A stretch of 64,000 nt of DNA from Flavobacterium sufflavum. Its GTDB lineage: Bacteria > Bacteroidota > Bacteroidia > Flavobacteriales > Flavobacteriaceae. The notes under the pieces were generated by a model. That model did no database searches, was not told the DNA's origin, and saw nothing but the letters and a program-made list of their open reading frames with translations. The stretch covers positions 124,001 through 188,000 of the forward strand of contig NZ_SACJ01000002.1 of the NCBI RefSeq assembly GCF_004016525.1, written 5' to 3'. How positions within the stretch are numbered: the stretch's first letter is position 1; each line of letters opens with the position of its first letter. Positions 27,860 to 35,629 of the stretch are shown piece by piece. A program made the translations under genes and the position numbers.

Positions 27860-29293
27860 TTAAAACTCTGCACTTCCCGGTGTTCTAGGAAACGGAATTA
27901 CGTCACGAATATTGGTCATTCCCGTTACAAAAAGCACTAATCTTTCAAATCCAAGCCCGAAACCTGAGTGAACGGCGCTACCGAATCTTCTGGTATCTAA
28001 ATACCATGATAATTCTTTTTCGTCAATTCCTAAGGCTTTCATTTTTTCGACCAAAACATCAAAGCGCTCTTCTCTTTGAGATCCGCCCACAATTTCTCCA
28101 ATTCCCGGGAAAAGGATATCCATTGCACGAACGGTTTTTCCGTCTTCATTCAAACGCATATAAAACGCTTTAATATTTGCCGGGTAATCAAATAAAATTA
28201 CCGGACATTTAAAGTGTTTTTCTACCAAGTAACGCTCGTGTTCCGATTGTAAATCGGCGCCCCATTCGTTGATGATATAGCTGAATTTTTTCTTTTTATT
28301 TGGAGTGGATTCTCTTAAAATATCAATGGCTTCGGTATAAGAAACACGTTTGAAATTGTTTTCTAAAACAAAATTCAGTTTCTCAAGTAAAGTCATTTCG
28401 CTTCTTTCTGCCTGTGGTTTTGATTTTTCTTCTTCTAAAAGTCTTCCTTCTAAAAACTTCAAATCGTCTCCACAATTGTCCAAAGCATATTTAATTACAT
28501 ATTGAATAAAATCTTCGGCCAAATCCATATTGGCATCCAAATCATTAAAAGCCACTTCCGGTTCAATCATCCAGAATTCGGCCAAATGGCGGGAAGTATT
28601 GGAATTTTCGGCTCTAAACGTAGGTCCAAAAGTATAAATCTGTCCCAAAGCCATTGCAAAAGTTTCCCCTTCCAGTTGTCCAGAAACCGTTAAATTAGTA
28701 TGTTTTCCAAAGAAATCTTTTTTATAATCGATAGTTCCTTCTTCTGTTTTTGGCAAATTATCCAAAGGCAATGAAGTTACCTGAAACATTTCTCCGGCTC
28801 CTTCAGCATCAGCTCCAGTGATGATTGGTGTATTGACGTACACAAAACCTTTTTGTTGAAAATAGTTGTGCACTGCAAATGACAATACCGAACGGATACG
28901 CATAATCGCACCAAAAGAATTGGTTCTTACACGCAAATGTGCATTTTCACGCAGGAATTCCAACGAGTGTTTTTTGGGTTGCATTGGGAATTTCTCCGGG
29001 TCTGAGTCTCCTAAGATTTCTAACTTCGCTACCTTAATTTCATATTTTTGACCAGCACCTTTGCTTTCTACCAAATTTCCAGTTACCGAAACCGCGGCTC
29101 CGGTAGTAATTCTTTTTAGTATTTCGTCAGGAGTATTCTCAAAATCGACTACACATTGTATGTTGTTGATGGTCGAGCCATCATTCAAAGCAATAAATTG
29201 GTTGTTTCTAAAAGTTCTCACCCAACCTTTTGCATTTACTTCCTGAAGCGTCGTGGTACTATTTAGTAAGTCTTTAACTTTTGTATGCCTCAT
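27860..29293 (-). CDS. asnS: Asparaginyl-tRNA synthetase
   Basis: AsnRS charges tRNA-Asn. The 477-residue protein starts at [12 protein letters not shown] (ATG at 29293); the reading frame continues upstream but overlaps the predicted promoter. An N-terminal anticodon-binding OB fold ([18 protein letters not shown]) is followed by the class II core: motif 2 [22 protein letters not shown] and motif 3 [30 protein letters not shown]. The direct charging enzyme is therefore present. rpoN lies 94 bases downstream, separated by TTCTAAC micro-repeats. Confidence 0.96.
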   Translation of the reverse strand: MRHTKVKDLLNSTTTLQEVNAKGWVRTFRNNQFIALNDGSTINNIQCVVDFENTPDEILKRITTGAAVSVTGNLVESKGAGQKYEIKVAKLEILGDSDPEKFPMQPKKHSLEFLRENAHLRVRTNSFGAIMRIRSVLSFAVHNYFQQKGFVYVNTPIITGADAEGAGEMFQVTSLPLDNLPKTEEGTIDYKKDFFGKHTNLTVSGQLEGETFAMALGQIYTFGPTFRAENSNTSRHLAEFWMIEPEVAFNDLDANMDLAEDFIQYVIKYALDNCGDDLKFLEGRLLEEEKSKPQAERSEMTLLEKLNFVLENNFKRVSYTEAIDILRESTPNKKKKFSYIINEWGADLQSEHERYLVEKHFKCPVILFDYPANIKAFYMRLNEDGKTVRAMDILFPGIGEIVGGSQREERFDVLVEKMKALGIDEKELSWYLDTRRFGSAVHSGFGLGFERLVLFVTGMTNIRDVIPFPRTPGSAEF

Positions 29294-29337
29294 TTTATGT
29301 ATAGAGTTGATTTTAAAATTCGCTCTTGTTCGTATTG

Positions 29338-29345
29338 CAAATATA
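29338..29345 (-). promoter_or_regulatory. -7 box of the asnS promoter
   Basis: On the minus strand TATATTTG matches TAnnTTTG exactly, 45 bases before the asnS ATG. No clear -33 TTG at the proper spacing, so confidence is moderate. Confidence 0.45.
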
Positions 29346-29370
29346 AAGGATTTGTTTGGAAATGCCATTG

Positions 29371-29490
29371 CCGCTAACAAAGCAATCGGGAGTTGCTATT
29401 GCTGATTTTTGTAGCAATTTCCCGCTATCCATTTCAATCTTAATGTTTTTAAAGAAAAAACATTAAGGATTTCCATTGCTATCGGGGCTA
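29371..29490. repeat. Dispersed intergenic repeat with central hairpin, copy 2 plus partial copy
   Basis: From 29411 the order GCAATTTCCCGCTATCC, a hairpin (CTTAATGTTTTT/AAAAAACATTAAG), GGATTTCCATTGCT and ATCGGGGCTA repeats the skeleton of the element at 16632-16712 with a different stem. A truncated piece (GCAATCGGGAGTTGCTATTGC) precedes it from 29381. It lies just upstream of asnS. Confidence 0.7.
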
Positions 29491-29607
29491 GGGTGTAGTG
29501 GAATTATCGTTTAATATCAAAAAAGCATTGGGATGAGTTATTTCACAAAGATGCTCAAAGGAAACACAAAGATTCACAGAGTTTTAATCTATTAATTAAA
29601 GATTTAT

Positions 29608-29840
29608 GTATCGTCCCTACTGGACTTTCTAATGCGTATCAACAATTTCCCCGAAATAAATTTCGGGGCTACAATATGTGTCGTTCCTACGGAACTTTTT
29701 TGTGTAAATCGGGTGTAGAAATTCAATTTATTTTATAGAAGGATGTCAAAGAGCCGTAGGCTCGGCACATATTGTAGGGATGGATTTTAATCCATCCACA
29801 ATTGACGATAATTTGTTTGAGTGCCGTAGGTACGGGATAT
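29608..29840. repeat. Cluster of short palindromes in a gene-free stretch
   Basis: The 712 bases between asnS and the toxin gene hold no supported gene. This part holds several small perfect or near-perfect palindromes: CCCCGAAAT/ATTTCGGGG (29649-29668), GTTCC-TAC-GGAAC (29683-29695), GAGCC-GTAG-GCTC (29751-29763), GGATGGATT/AATCCATCC (29778-29797) and GTGCCGTAGGTAC (29821-29833). The units share a CCTACGG/CCGTAGG core in either orientation, which suggests REP-like elements. A further repeat-like string (ATTCCGACGAAGGAGAAATC) is at 29891-29910. Confidence 0.65.
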
Positions 29841-30005
29841 TTAATTTGCAATGTGAAAGTTTATAAAGTACATTAACCCTAAGCTTGTCAATTCCGACGA
29901 AGGAGAAATCTCCGTAAGAAATCCTACCTTAATATTTGTTAATTGTTCTGGGGACAGATAAATATTTGGATTAACGAATGTTATAAACCTGCGTTATTGG
30001 AATCT

Positions 30006-30284
30006 TTAAAACGAATGTTGGCTTCTATTGTCGATAAAAGTAATCAAGAGTAGCTTGTCGTTCGCGATGTGGTAAATAAGGGAATTATGTTCGTCAACAA
30101 TACATTTTCGATAACCAAATAGTTTAGATTCTGGACATATTTGATTAAAAGAAGCTAGTCTTTCAATGAGTTGGTCAACGTTTTTTTCAAAAGTTTCAAT
30201 TTCCTTATTTGACCAATGATCAAATAAATAATCGACTACTTTAAAGAATGTTTCCAAAGCAGTTTCTGTCCAAACTACTTCCAT
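30006..30284 (-). CDS. RelE/ParE-family toxin
   Basis: A 92-residue small toxin of the RelE/ParE superfamily. MEVVWTETALETFFKVVDYLFDHW is the usual first strand and helices, followed by RLASFNQICPESKLFGYRKCIVDEHNSLIYHI and a final strand LLLITFIDNRSQ. Its ATG overlaps the antitoxin stop by one base, the normal antitoxin-first pair. ParE-type proteins inhibit gyrase and RelE-type proteins cleave mRNA. The short form without the catalytic basic triad fits ParE better, but this is not certain. It sits next to a repeat-rich stretch, suggesting an accessory locus. Confidence 0.8.
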   Translation of the reverse strand: MEVVWTETALETFFKVVDYLFDHWSNKEIETFEKNVDQLIERLASFNQICPESKLFGYRKCIVDEHNSLIYHIANDKLLLITFIDNRSQHSF

Positions 30285-30529
30285 TAAACCGACTTGTTTT
30301 GGATGTAATTTTTAATTCTTTCTTTGGCTTCTTTGTGAGAGATAAGTCTATTTTCTTCGATGTCTTTTACTCCTTTTTCAATGAGCTGAATTTGTTCTTC
30401 AGATAATTGTTCTGCCCAATCGGAATATTTATAAGTGAGAAAATCGATGTATTTATCCACTTCTTGCAAGAGTGATGCAGGAAGAGCATTTATCTTTTTA
30501 GTTACTTCTAAAGGAGTTATCGTCTTCAT
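30284..30529 (-). CDS. Antitoxin of the RelE/ParE pair
   Basis: An 81-residue protein starting at MKTITPLEVTKKINALPASLLQEVDKYIDFL (ATG at 30529; a longer frame runs back over the promoter). The N-terminal half resembles small antitoxins with a Leu-rich dimer region (DUF2281-like). The C-terminal KGVKDIEENRLISHKEAKERIKNYI is the helical tail that would wrap the toxin. It is translationally coupled to the toxin. Such antitoxins often repress their own promoter. Confidence 0.75.
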   Translation of the reverse strand: MKTITPLEVTKKINALPASLLQEVDKYIDFLTYKYSDWAEQLSEEQIQLIEKGVKDIEENRLISHKEAKERIKNYIQNKSV

Positions 30530-30560
30530 TTTTAAGTATTTTAAGTAGCAAGAAGCTACA

Positions 30561-30568
30561 CAAAGATA
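30561..30568 (-). promoter_or_regulatory. -7 box of the toxin-antitoxin promoter
   Basis: Minus-strand TATCTTTG matches TAnnTTTG, 31 bases before the antitoxin ATG. The hairpin that ends the glycosidase gene begins two bases upstream, so terminator and promoter overlap. Confidence 0.45.
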
Positions 30569-30569
30569 C

Positions 30570-30616
30570 AAAAAAGCACCCAAAAATCATTAATTGAGAT
30601 TTTGGATGCTTTTTTA
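30570..30616 (-). terminator. Hairpin downstream of the GH63-like gene or upstream of the antitoxin
   Basis: AAAAAAGCA-CCCAAAAATC pairs with GATTTTGG-ATGCTTTTTT around a short AT loop. It lies upstream of the antitoxin promoter and downstream (minus direction) of the glycosidase stop's opposite side. It has T-rich ends in both orientations, and its exact role is uncertain. Confidence 0.55.
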
Positions 30617-30667
30617 GTTTAGAGTAGAGAATGTTTGTATCTCTAACTTTATTTCTCAAATAACAAT

Positions 30668-33286
30668 TTAACTATTATTCTCTAATTCCAAAATCAAATT
30701 AGCAATAAGCGCCGTCCATCCCGTTTGATGAGAAGCACCAAGTCCTTTACCGGTGTCACCATCAAAAAATTCATAGAAGAAGTGTTCGTTTTTAAAATGC
30801 TCGTCTTTTGCAAAATGCTTTTCATTGTCATCGGCATGGTATTGAAATTTGCCTTCTTCGTTTCTTTCAAAAAGTTTTATCAATCGTTTGCTCAGTTCGT
30901 TTGCAATTTGTTTTAGATTCAATTTATTTCCGGAACCCGTTGGGAATTCGTAGATGTAAGTTGGCCCATAAAAAGTATAATACTTGCGCAGGGATTGAAT
31001 AATCATATAATTCAATGGCATCCAGATAGGGCCTCGCCAGTTCGAATTTCCGCCAAACATAGCCGAACGGCTTTCTCCGGGTTCATACTGGATTTGGTGC
31101 GAACCATTAAATACAAACGGGTGGTCTTTGTGGAACTTAGAAAGCGAACGAATTCCAAACTCGGATAAAAACTCTTTTTCATCCAGTAAGCGTTTTAATA
31201 GATTCTCTAACCTAAAACCACGCATAATCGAGAATAGAAAATTCCCTTCCTCGTTGGCTTTTTCTAAATTAGAAATTAACGAAGCAAGATCAGGACGTGT
31301 TCTTATAATTTCGTTGGCTCTTCGTCTAAAATCCTTTAATTCATCAAATAGATCTTTATGCATGATTTCGACAGCAAACATTGGAATAACACCCACCAAA
31401 GAGCGAACTCTTAGACGGTCGGTTTTTCCATTTGACATTTCGACAACATCATAATAGAAATTGTCTTCGTCGTCCCAAAGTGAAATATCTTTTTTACCAA
31501 TATGGTGCATAGCCCAGGCAATATTCAAAAAGTGTCTGAAAAACTTAGCAGATACTTCTTCGTAGATTTTGTTGGTTTTTGCCAGTTCGAGCGACATGCG
31601 GAGCATATTTAACGAGAACATAGCCATCCAACTCGTTGCATCGGCCTGTTGCATTTTCTTGATTCCTTCCGGCATGTGATTGCGGTCGAAAACCCCAATG
31701 TTATCCAATCCTAAAAATCCACCTTCAAATAAGTCGGTGCCGCTGGTATCTTTTTGGTTTACCCACCAGGTAAAATTGATGAGGAGTTTTTGGAATGCTT
31801 TTTCCAGGAATGGGGTATCGGCTTTGCCAGTGCGAACTTTGTCTTTTTCGTAAACATGCCAAACTGCCCAGGAATGAACAGGAGGATTTACATCGCTAAA
31901 ATTCCACTCGTAAGCAGGAATCTGACCATTAGGGTGCATATAACTTTCCTGTAAAACTAACAGCAGTTGTTGCTTAGCAAAACAAGGATCGATTTCTACA
32001 AACGAAGCCATGTGAAATGCCAAATCCCAGGCAGCATACCAGGGATATTCCCATTTGTCGGGCATGGAAATAACGTGACGATTATTAAGATGTTGCCAGC
32101 TAAAATTTCGCGGATTGCTTCTGTTTGCCGGTGTTTCTTCGGTACCACCAAATAGCCATTTGTGGATATTGAAATAATAGAATTGCTTGGTCCACAACAA
32201 TCCTGAAAAAGCACTTTTTGCAATCGCTCGATGTGCTTCGGGTATTTTTTCGTTTATGGTTTCGTTATAAAAAGCTTCACATTCCTGTTTTCTTTGGTTA
32301 AATAGTGTTTCAAAATCGGCCCAGGGATTTTCTAGTGCAACATTGCTCAGGCGCAGATTAATGCTTTTTTCTTCGCCGGCTTTTAAATCTAGCTTGTACC
32401 AAATAGCTGCTTTAGTTCCAATTTTGTTAGGGTTTACAGAAGAATCTCCGTTTATAACATGATTGTTAATTCCGTCTTTAACGTATTCGTATTCGTTGTC
32501 AAACTTATAAATTCGTTCGTTATTGGTTTCGTTTTCACAAAATAGCTGTTCGCCATGTTCATGATAGAAATAATAGTCTCCGTTTCTACTGCTTTTGGAA
32601 AGTATCACATTATCACCCACTGACTCCATATTAGGTCGCGGATGCCTGTTGTTGTGTTTCCAGAAATTGCGAAACCAAAAATGAGGTAAGACGTGGATAC
32701 TGGCGTCATTTGCTCCTCTATTGACCACGGTAACTTTCATCAGGATATCATCAATACCGGCTTTGGCATACTCGATATAACAATCAAAATAGGCATTGTC
32801 TTTAAAGGCGTTGCTGTCCAGTAGTTCAAATTCGGTTTCTTCCCGGCTTTTCCTATTGTTGTTAACCAAATCACTATAAGGAAATTCGTTTTGAGGATAT
32901 TTATAGAGGTATTTGTTATAAGTGTGGGTAGGTGTGGAAAGCTGATGAAAATAGAGTTCTTTCACGTCTTCGCCATGATTTCCCTGATTATTGGTAAGTC
33001 CAAACAAGCGTTCTTTTAAAATTGGATCCTTGCCATTCCAAAAGGCAGGAGCCAGGCATAAAATCTCACGGGAATCACAAAAACCTCCGATTCCTTCTTC
33101 TCCCCATCGGTAGGCATTGCTACGCGCCTTGTCGTGGTCGATAAATTCCCAAGCTTCTCCGTGCTCGCTGTAATCTTCGCGAACGGTTCCCCATTGTCTT
33201 TCGGCCAAATAAGGCCCCCATTTTTTCCAATTTTTATAGTTGTTAGCAACAGCCAGTCTTTCTGTTTCTGAATTGGTATTCCCCAT
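30668..33286 (-). CDS. GH63/MGH1-like glycoside hydrolase
   Basis: An 872-residue protein of the (alpha/alpha)6-barrel group that includes GH63 glucosidases and mannosylglycerate hydrolase. Recognisable stretches are WGTVREDYSEHGEAWEFIDHDKARSNAYRW near the start, then SWQHLNNRHVISMPDKWEYPWYAAWDLAFH (Asp as probable acid), NSNWRGPIWMPLNYMI and ASHQTGWTALIANLILE. It lacks a signal peptide (MGNTNSETERLAVANNYKNW), so a cytoplasmic role in processing an alpha-glucoside or similar compatible solute is likely. No partner gene is adjacent. Substrate is not predictable from sequence. Confidence 0.83.
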   Translation of the reverse strand: MGNTNSETERLAVANNYKNWKKWGPYLAERQWGTVREDYSEHGEAWEFIDHDKARSNAYRWGEEGIGGFCDSREILCLAPAFWNGKDPILKERLFGLTNNQGNHGEDVKELYFHQLSTPTHTYNKYLYKYPQNEFPYSDLVNNNRKSREETEFELLDSNAFKDNAYFDCYIEYAKAGIDDILMKVTVVNRGANDASIHVLPHFWFRNFWKHNNRHPRPNMESVGDNVILSKSSRNGDYYFYHEHGEQLFCENETNNERIYKFDNEYEYVKDGINNHVINGDSSVNPNKIGTKAAIWYKLDLKAGEEKSINLRLSNVALENPWADFETLFNQRKQECEAFYNETINEKIPEAHRAIAKSAFSGLLWTKQFYYFNIHKWLFGGTEETPANRSNPRNFSWQHLNNRHVISMPDKWEYPWYAAWDLAFHMASFVEIDPCFAKQQLLLVLQESYMHPNGQIPAYEWNFSDVNPPVHSWAVWHVYEKDKVRTGKADTPFLEKAFQKLLINFTWWVNQKDTSGTDLFEGGFLGLDNIGVFDRNHMPEGIKKMQQADATSWMAMFSLNMLRMSLELAKTNKIYEEVSAKFFRHFLNIAWAMHHIGKKDISLWDDEDNFYYDVVEMSNGKTDRLRVRSLVGVIPMFAVEIMHKDLFDELKDFRRRANEIIRTRPDLASLISNLEKANEEGNFLFSIMRGFRLENLLKRLLDEKEFLSEFGIRSLSKFHKDHPFVFNGSHQIQYEPGESRSAMFGGNSNWRGPIWMPLNYMIIQSLRKYYTFYGPTYIYEFPTGSGNKLNLKQIANELSKRLIKLFERNEEGKFQYHADDNEKHFAKDEHFKNEHFFYEFFDGDTGKGLGASHQTGWTALIANLILELENNS

Positions 33287-33502
33287 GTTTTTGTGTGCTA
33301 GTTAGTGGTATTATTAATGCTAAGACCTGTTTTTTAAAAACTCATTTTCAATGTGATTTTCTATACGGTCATTAGTAAAAATAAGATTTTTTTCCACAAC
33401 TGCCCATTTGATGAAGAAGTATTGTCTAATTGTTTGTATTGTGAAGAATCTTTTTGCTTTTCGAAAAAAAAGGAGTGATTTTTTTGATGAAGTAGTATGG
33501 TT

Positions 33503-34363
33503 TTATTGTATTAAAACACCATCACGATAGCTGGATTTTTTTTCTCCATTGCTTTTATAAAGGATTCCATTAAATTCTTTCATGTCTTTCCATTCGCCAA
33601 CAAATTTTTCTCCGTTGGCATAAAACATAGTTCCCTGACCGTTTTGTTTGTTGTTTATAAAAGCACCAATGTATTTATCGCCATTTGGCCAAATATAAGT
33701 GCCTTGTCCTGTTCTGTAATTATCTTTCCATTCACCAGTATAATGGTCTCCATTTGGAAATTTCATTGTTCCTTTGCCATTAAATTTACGATTTACAAAT
33801 TGACCAATGTATTTTGCTCCATTAGCATAAGTTAAACTGCCAGCTCCATTTTCTTTGTCCTCTTTCCATTCACCTTCATAAATCGTTCCCTCTGGAGTTT
33901 TAAGTGTTCCTTGCCCATTAAATTTATCATTTATAAATTGACCTGTGTATTTTGTTTTATCTGTAAAAGTTAAGGTTCCTTGTCCATTAAATTTTTGGTT
34001 TTTCCATTCTCCAACATATTTAATACCATTTTTGAATGTTTTACGACCTTGCCCATTTAGTAAACCATCTATCCATTTGCCAACATATATATTTCCATCA
34101 ATATCACTAAATTTTCCTTTGCCATTTAATTGGTTGTCTTTCCATTCTCCTTTAGCTATACCTTGTTTTAGATTTGCTTTTCCTTTTCCATTGGCTTTGC
34201 CGTTTAGAATAGCTCCTTTGTAGTATCCACAATTATTAGGGAACGGACAAATTAAGATGGAGTCTTTTTCAGTTGTAGTTAGTGCTTTTTTTTCATTTGT
34301 TGTGTTTTGCGCATTGCAAATAATGCCAATTAATAGAAATAGAAAAATTAATTTTTTGGTCAT
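33503..34363 (-). CDS. Secreted MORN-repeat protein
   Basis: A 286-residue protein with signal peptide MTKKLIFLFLLIGIICNAQ. From about residue 45 to the end it consists of some ten MORN repeats of about 23 residues, each with the pattern Y-x-G-x-(W/F)-x-(N/D)-x-x-x-(N)-G-x-G (YVGEWKNQKFNGQG, YTGQFINDKFNGQG, YTGEWKDNYRTGQG). These form an elongated beta sheet. Unlike eukaryotic MORN proteins, it is exported and has no kinase or SET domain. Function is unknown; an envelope or surface structural role is a guess. Confidence 0.88.
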   Translation of the reverse strand: MTKKLIFLFLLIGIICNAQNTTNEKKALTTTEKDSILICPFPNNCGYYKGAILNGKANGKGKANLKQGIAKGEWKDNQLNGKGKFSDIDGNIYVGKWIDGLLNGQGRKTFKNGIKYVGEWKNQKFNGQGTLTFTDKTKYTGQFINDKFNGQGTLKTPEGTIYEGEWKEDKENGAGSLTYANGAKYIGQFVNRKFNGKGTMKFPNGDHYTGEWKDNYRTGQGTYIWPNGDKYIGAFINNKQNGQGTMFYANGEKFVGEWKDMKEFNGILYKSNGEKKSSYRDGVLIQ

Positions 34364-34462
34364 TTGGAATTAGATTTATAGTTTTAATCTATTTCAAATA
34401 TATTGATTTATAAAATAACTTGTAAGAAAAAGCTATTTTAATAGGCTACGCAAAAATAGCCC

Positions 34463-34640
34463 GCTCTTACGGAGCTTCGATTCTAATGAACTATAACTTC
34501 TACAAACATTTCTCTCCTAACGGAGCTTAATCGGGTTGTAATTTATGTTCAACTGAGCCACAGAGTGGCGTAATGTTTTTAGTGAAAAACATTTGGCGGG
34601 TTTATAGCTCCAGCGGAGCGAAATGTTTGTAGAGAACAGT
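34463..34640. repeat. Nested inverted-repeat element in a gene-free stretch
   Basis: The 413 bases between the MORN gene and the MscS gene hold no supported gene. A 14-base perfect inverted repeat (TCTACAAACATTTC at 34499-34512 and its complement at 34620-34633) encloses a hairpin AATGTTTTT/AAAAACATT (34572-34593). Small palindromes with a GGAGC core (GCTCTTACGGAGC, CTCCTAACGGAG, GCTCCAGCGGAGC) lie within and beside it. The form is that of a MITE or REP-like element. Confidence 0.7.
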
Positions 34641-34710
34641 AATGATTAGTTAAAAGCTACAGCTGATTGAGCCTTTTTTTCTTAAATTAATAAGATAATA
34701 ATGGTTTTTA

Positions 34711-34748
34711 AAAAAAACTTCCCGTCTTAATTTAAGAGGGAAGTTTGT
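34711..34748 (-). terminator. Terminator after the MscS gene
   Basis: AAACTTCCC/GGGAAGTTT with an inner TCTTAA/TTAAGA palindrome makes a long hairpin. On the minus strand it is followed by T7. It lies 29 bases downstream of the mechanosensitive channel stop. Confidence 0.75.
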
Positions 34749-34776
34749 ATGATGAATAAGAATTTTAAAATAGTTC

Positions 34777-35613
34777 TTATTTGGTGTTTTTGGTTTGAGT
34801 ATCCGTTTGAGGGAAAGGAATGTTGAGGTTGTAGTCTGAAAATTTAGTATATACTTTTTCATTCATGTCAAAGAATACGCTCCAATAATCGGGACTTTTA
34901 ACCCATACTCTTACGGTAAAATTAACAGAGGTGGCTGCAAGAGCCGAAAGTCCTATAAAAGGAGCAGGCTCTTTTAAAATTCGACTGTCTGCGGCAATAA
35001 AATCATTAAGGGCTTTTTTGAAATTTTCTACATCATCGCCATAGGAAATTCCAAATGTCCAGTCCACTCTTCGTGTCGATTCGGCAGAGAAATTAGTCAG
35101 AGCACCTGTTGAAAGTGGTCCGTTAGGGATTATGACTAATTTTTTATCGGCAGTGTTGAGTAATGTTGAAAAAATAGTAATCTCCTTTACTGTTCCCGAA
35201 AATCCCTGAGCTTCGATAGTATCGCCTATTTTAAACGGTTTTAGAATCAGGATAATTACACCACCGGCAAAATTTTGAAGTGTGCCTGATAATGCCATAC
35301 CTACGGCCAAACCTGCCGCTCCCAGAATAGCGACAAACGAAGTCATTTGGATACCTATCATTCCCATTACGGTGATGGCAACTAAAACTTTTAGGGTGAT
35401 GTTTGTTAAGCTTCTTAAAAACGGAATCAGGGATTGATCGATTTTTGATTTTTCTAATGATTTCCCGACTCCTTTGGTAACTAATTTAGTAAACCATAAA
35501 CCAATTACCAGAACTATAATTCCACCTACTAATTTGGGTGCGTATTCAAAACCAAAATCGATTGATTTTTCTATGTACTTATTTACTAGTGTAACTTGTT
35601 GATCTATTAACAT
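34777..35613 (-). CDS. mscS: Small-conductance mechanosensitive channel (MscS family)
   Basis: A 278-residue MscS-type channel that opens under membrane tension on osmotic down-shock. Three hydrophobic segments occupy the first 125 residues. The pore helix shows the Gly/Ala-rich pattern (GAAGLAVGMALSGTLQNFAGGVIILILKPFKIGD), which then runs into the beta domain (GFSGTVKEITIFSTLLNTADKKLVIIPNG). The C-terminal cytoplasmic cage follows. Length is close to E. coli MscS. It lies 16 bases after the exporter gene, so the two probably form one transcript. Confidence 0.94.
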   Translation of the reverse strand: MLIDQQVTLVNKYIEKSIDFGFEYAPKLVGGIIVLVIGLWFTKLVTKGVGKSLEKSKIDQSLIPFLRSLTNITLKVLVAITVMGMIGIQMTSFVAILGAAGLAVGMALSGTLQNFAGGVIILILKPFKIGDTIEAQGFSGTVKEITIFSTLLNTADKKLVIIPNGPLSTGALTNFSAESTRRVDWTFGISYGDDVENFKKALNDFIAADSRILKEPAPFIGLSALAATSVNFTVRVWVKSPDYWSVFFDMNEKVYTKFSDYNLNIPFPQTDTQTKNTK

Positions 35614-35629
35614 TTTAATTGTTTTTCCT

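Noticed and set aside
34650..34862. A 70-codon frame over the MscS 3' end
   Set aside because: It overlaps the terminator hairpin and the real gene in another frame and has no recognisable features.
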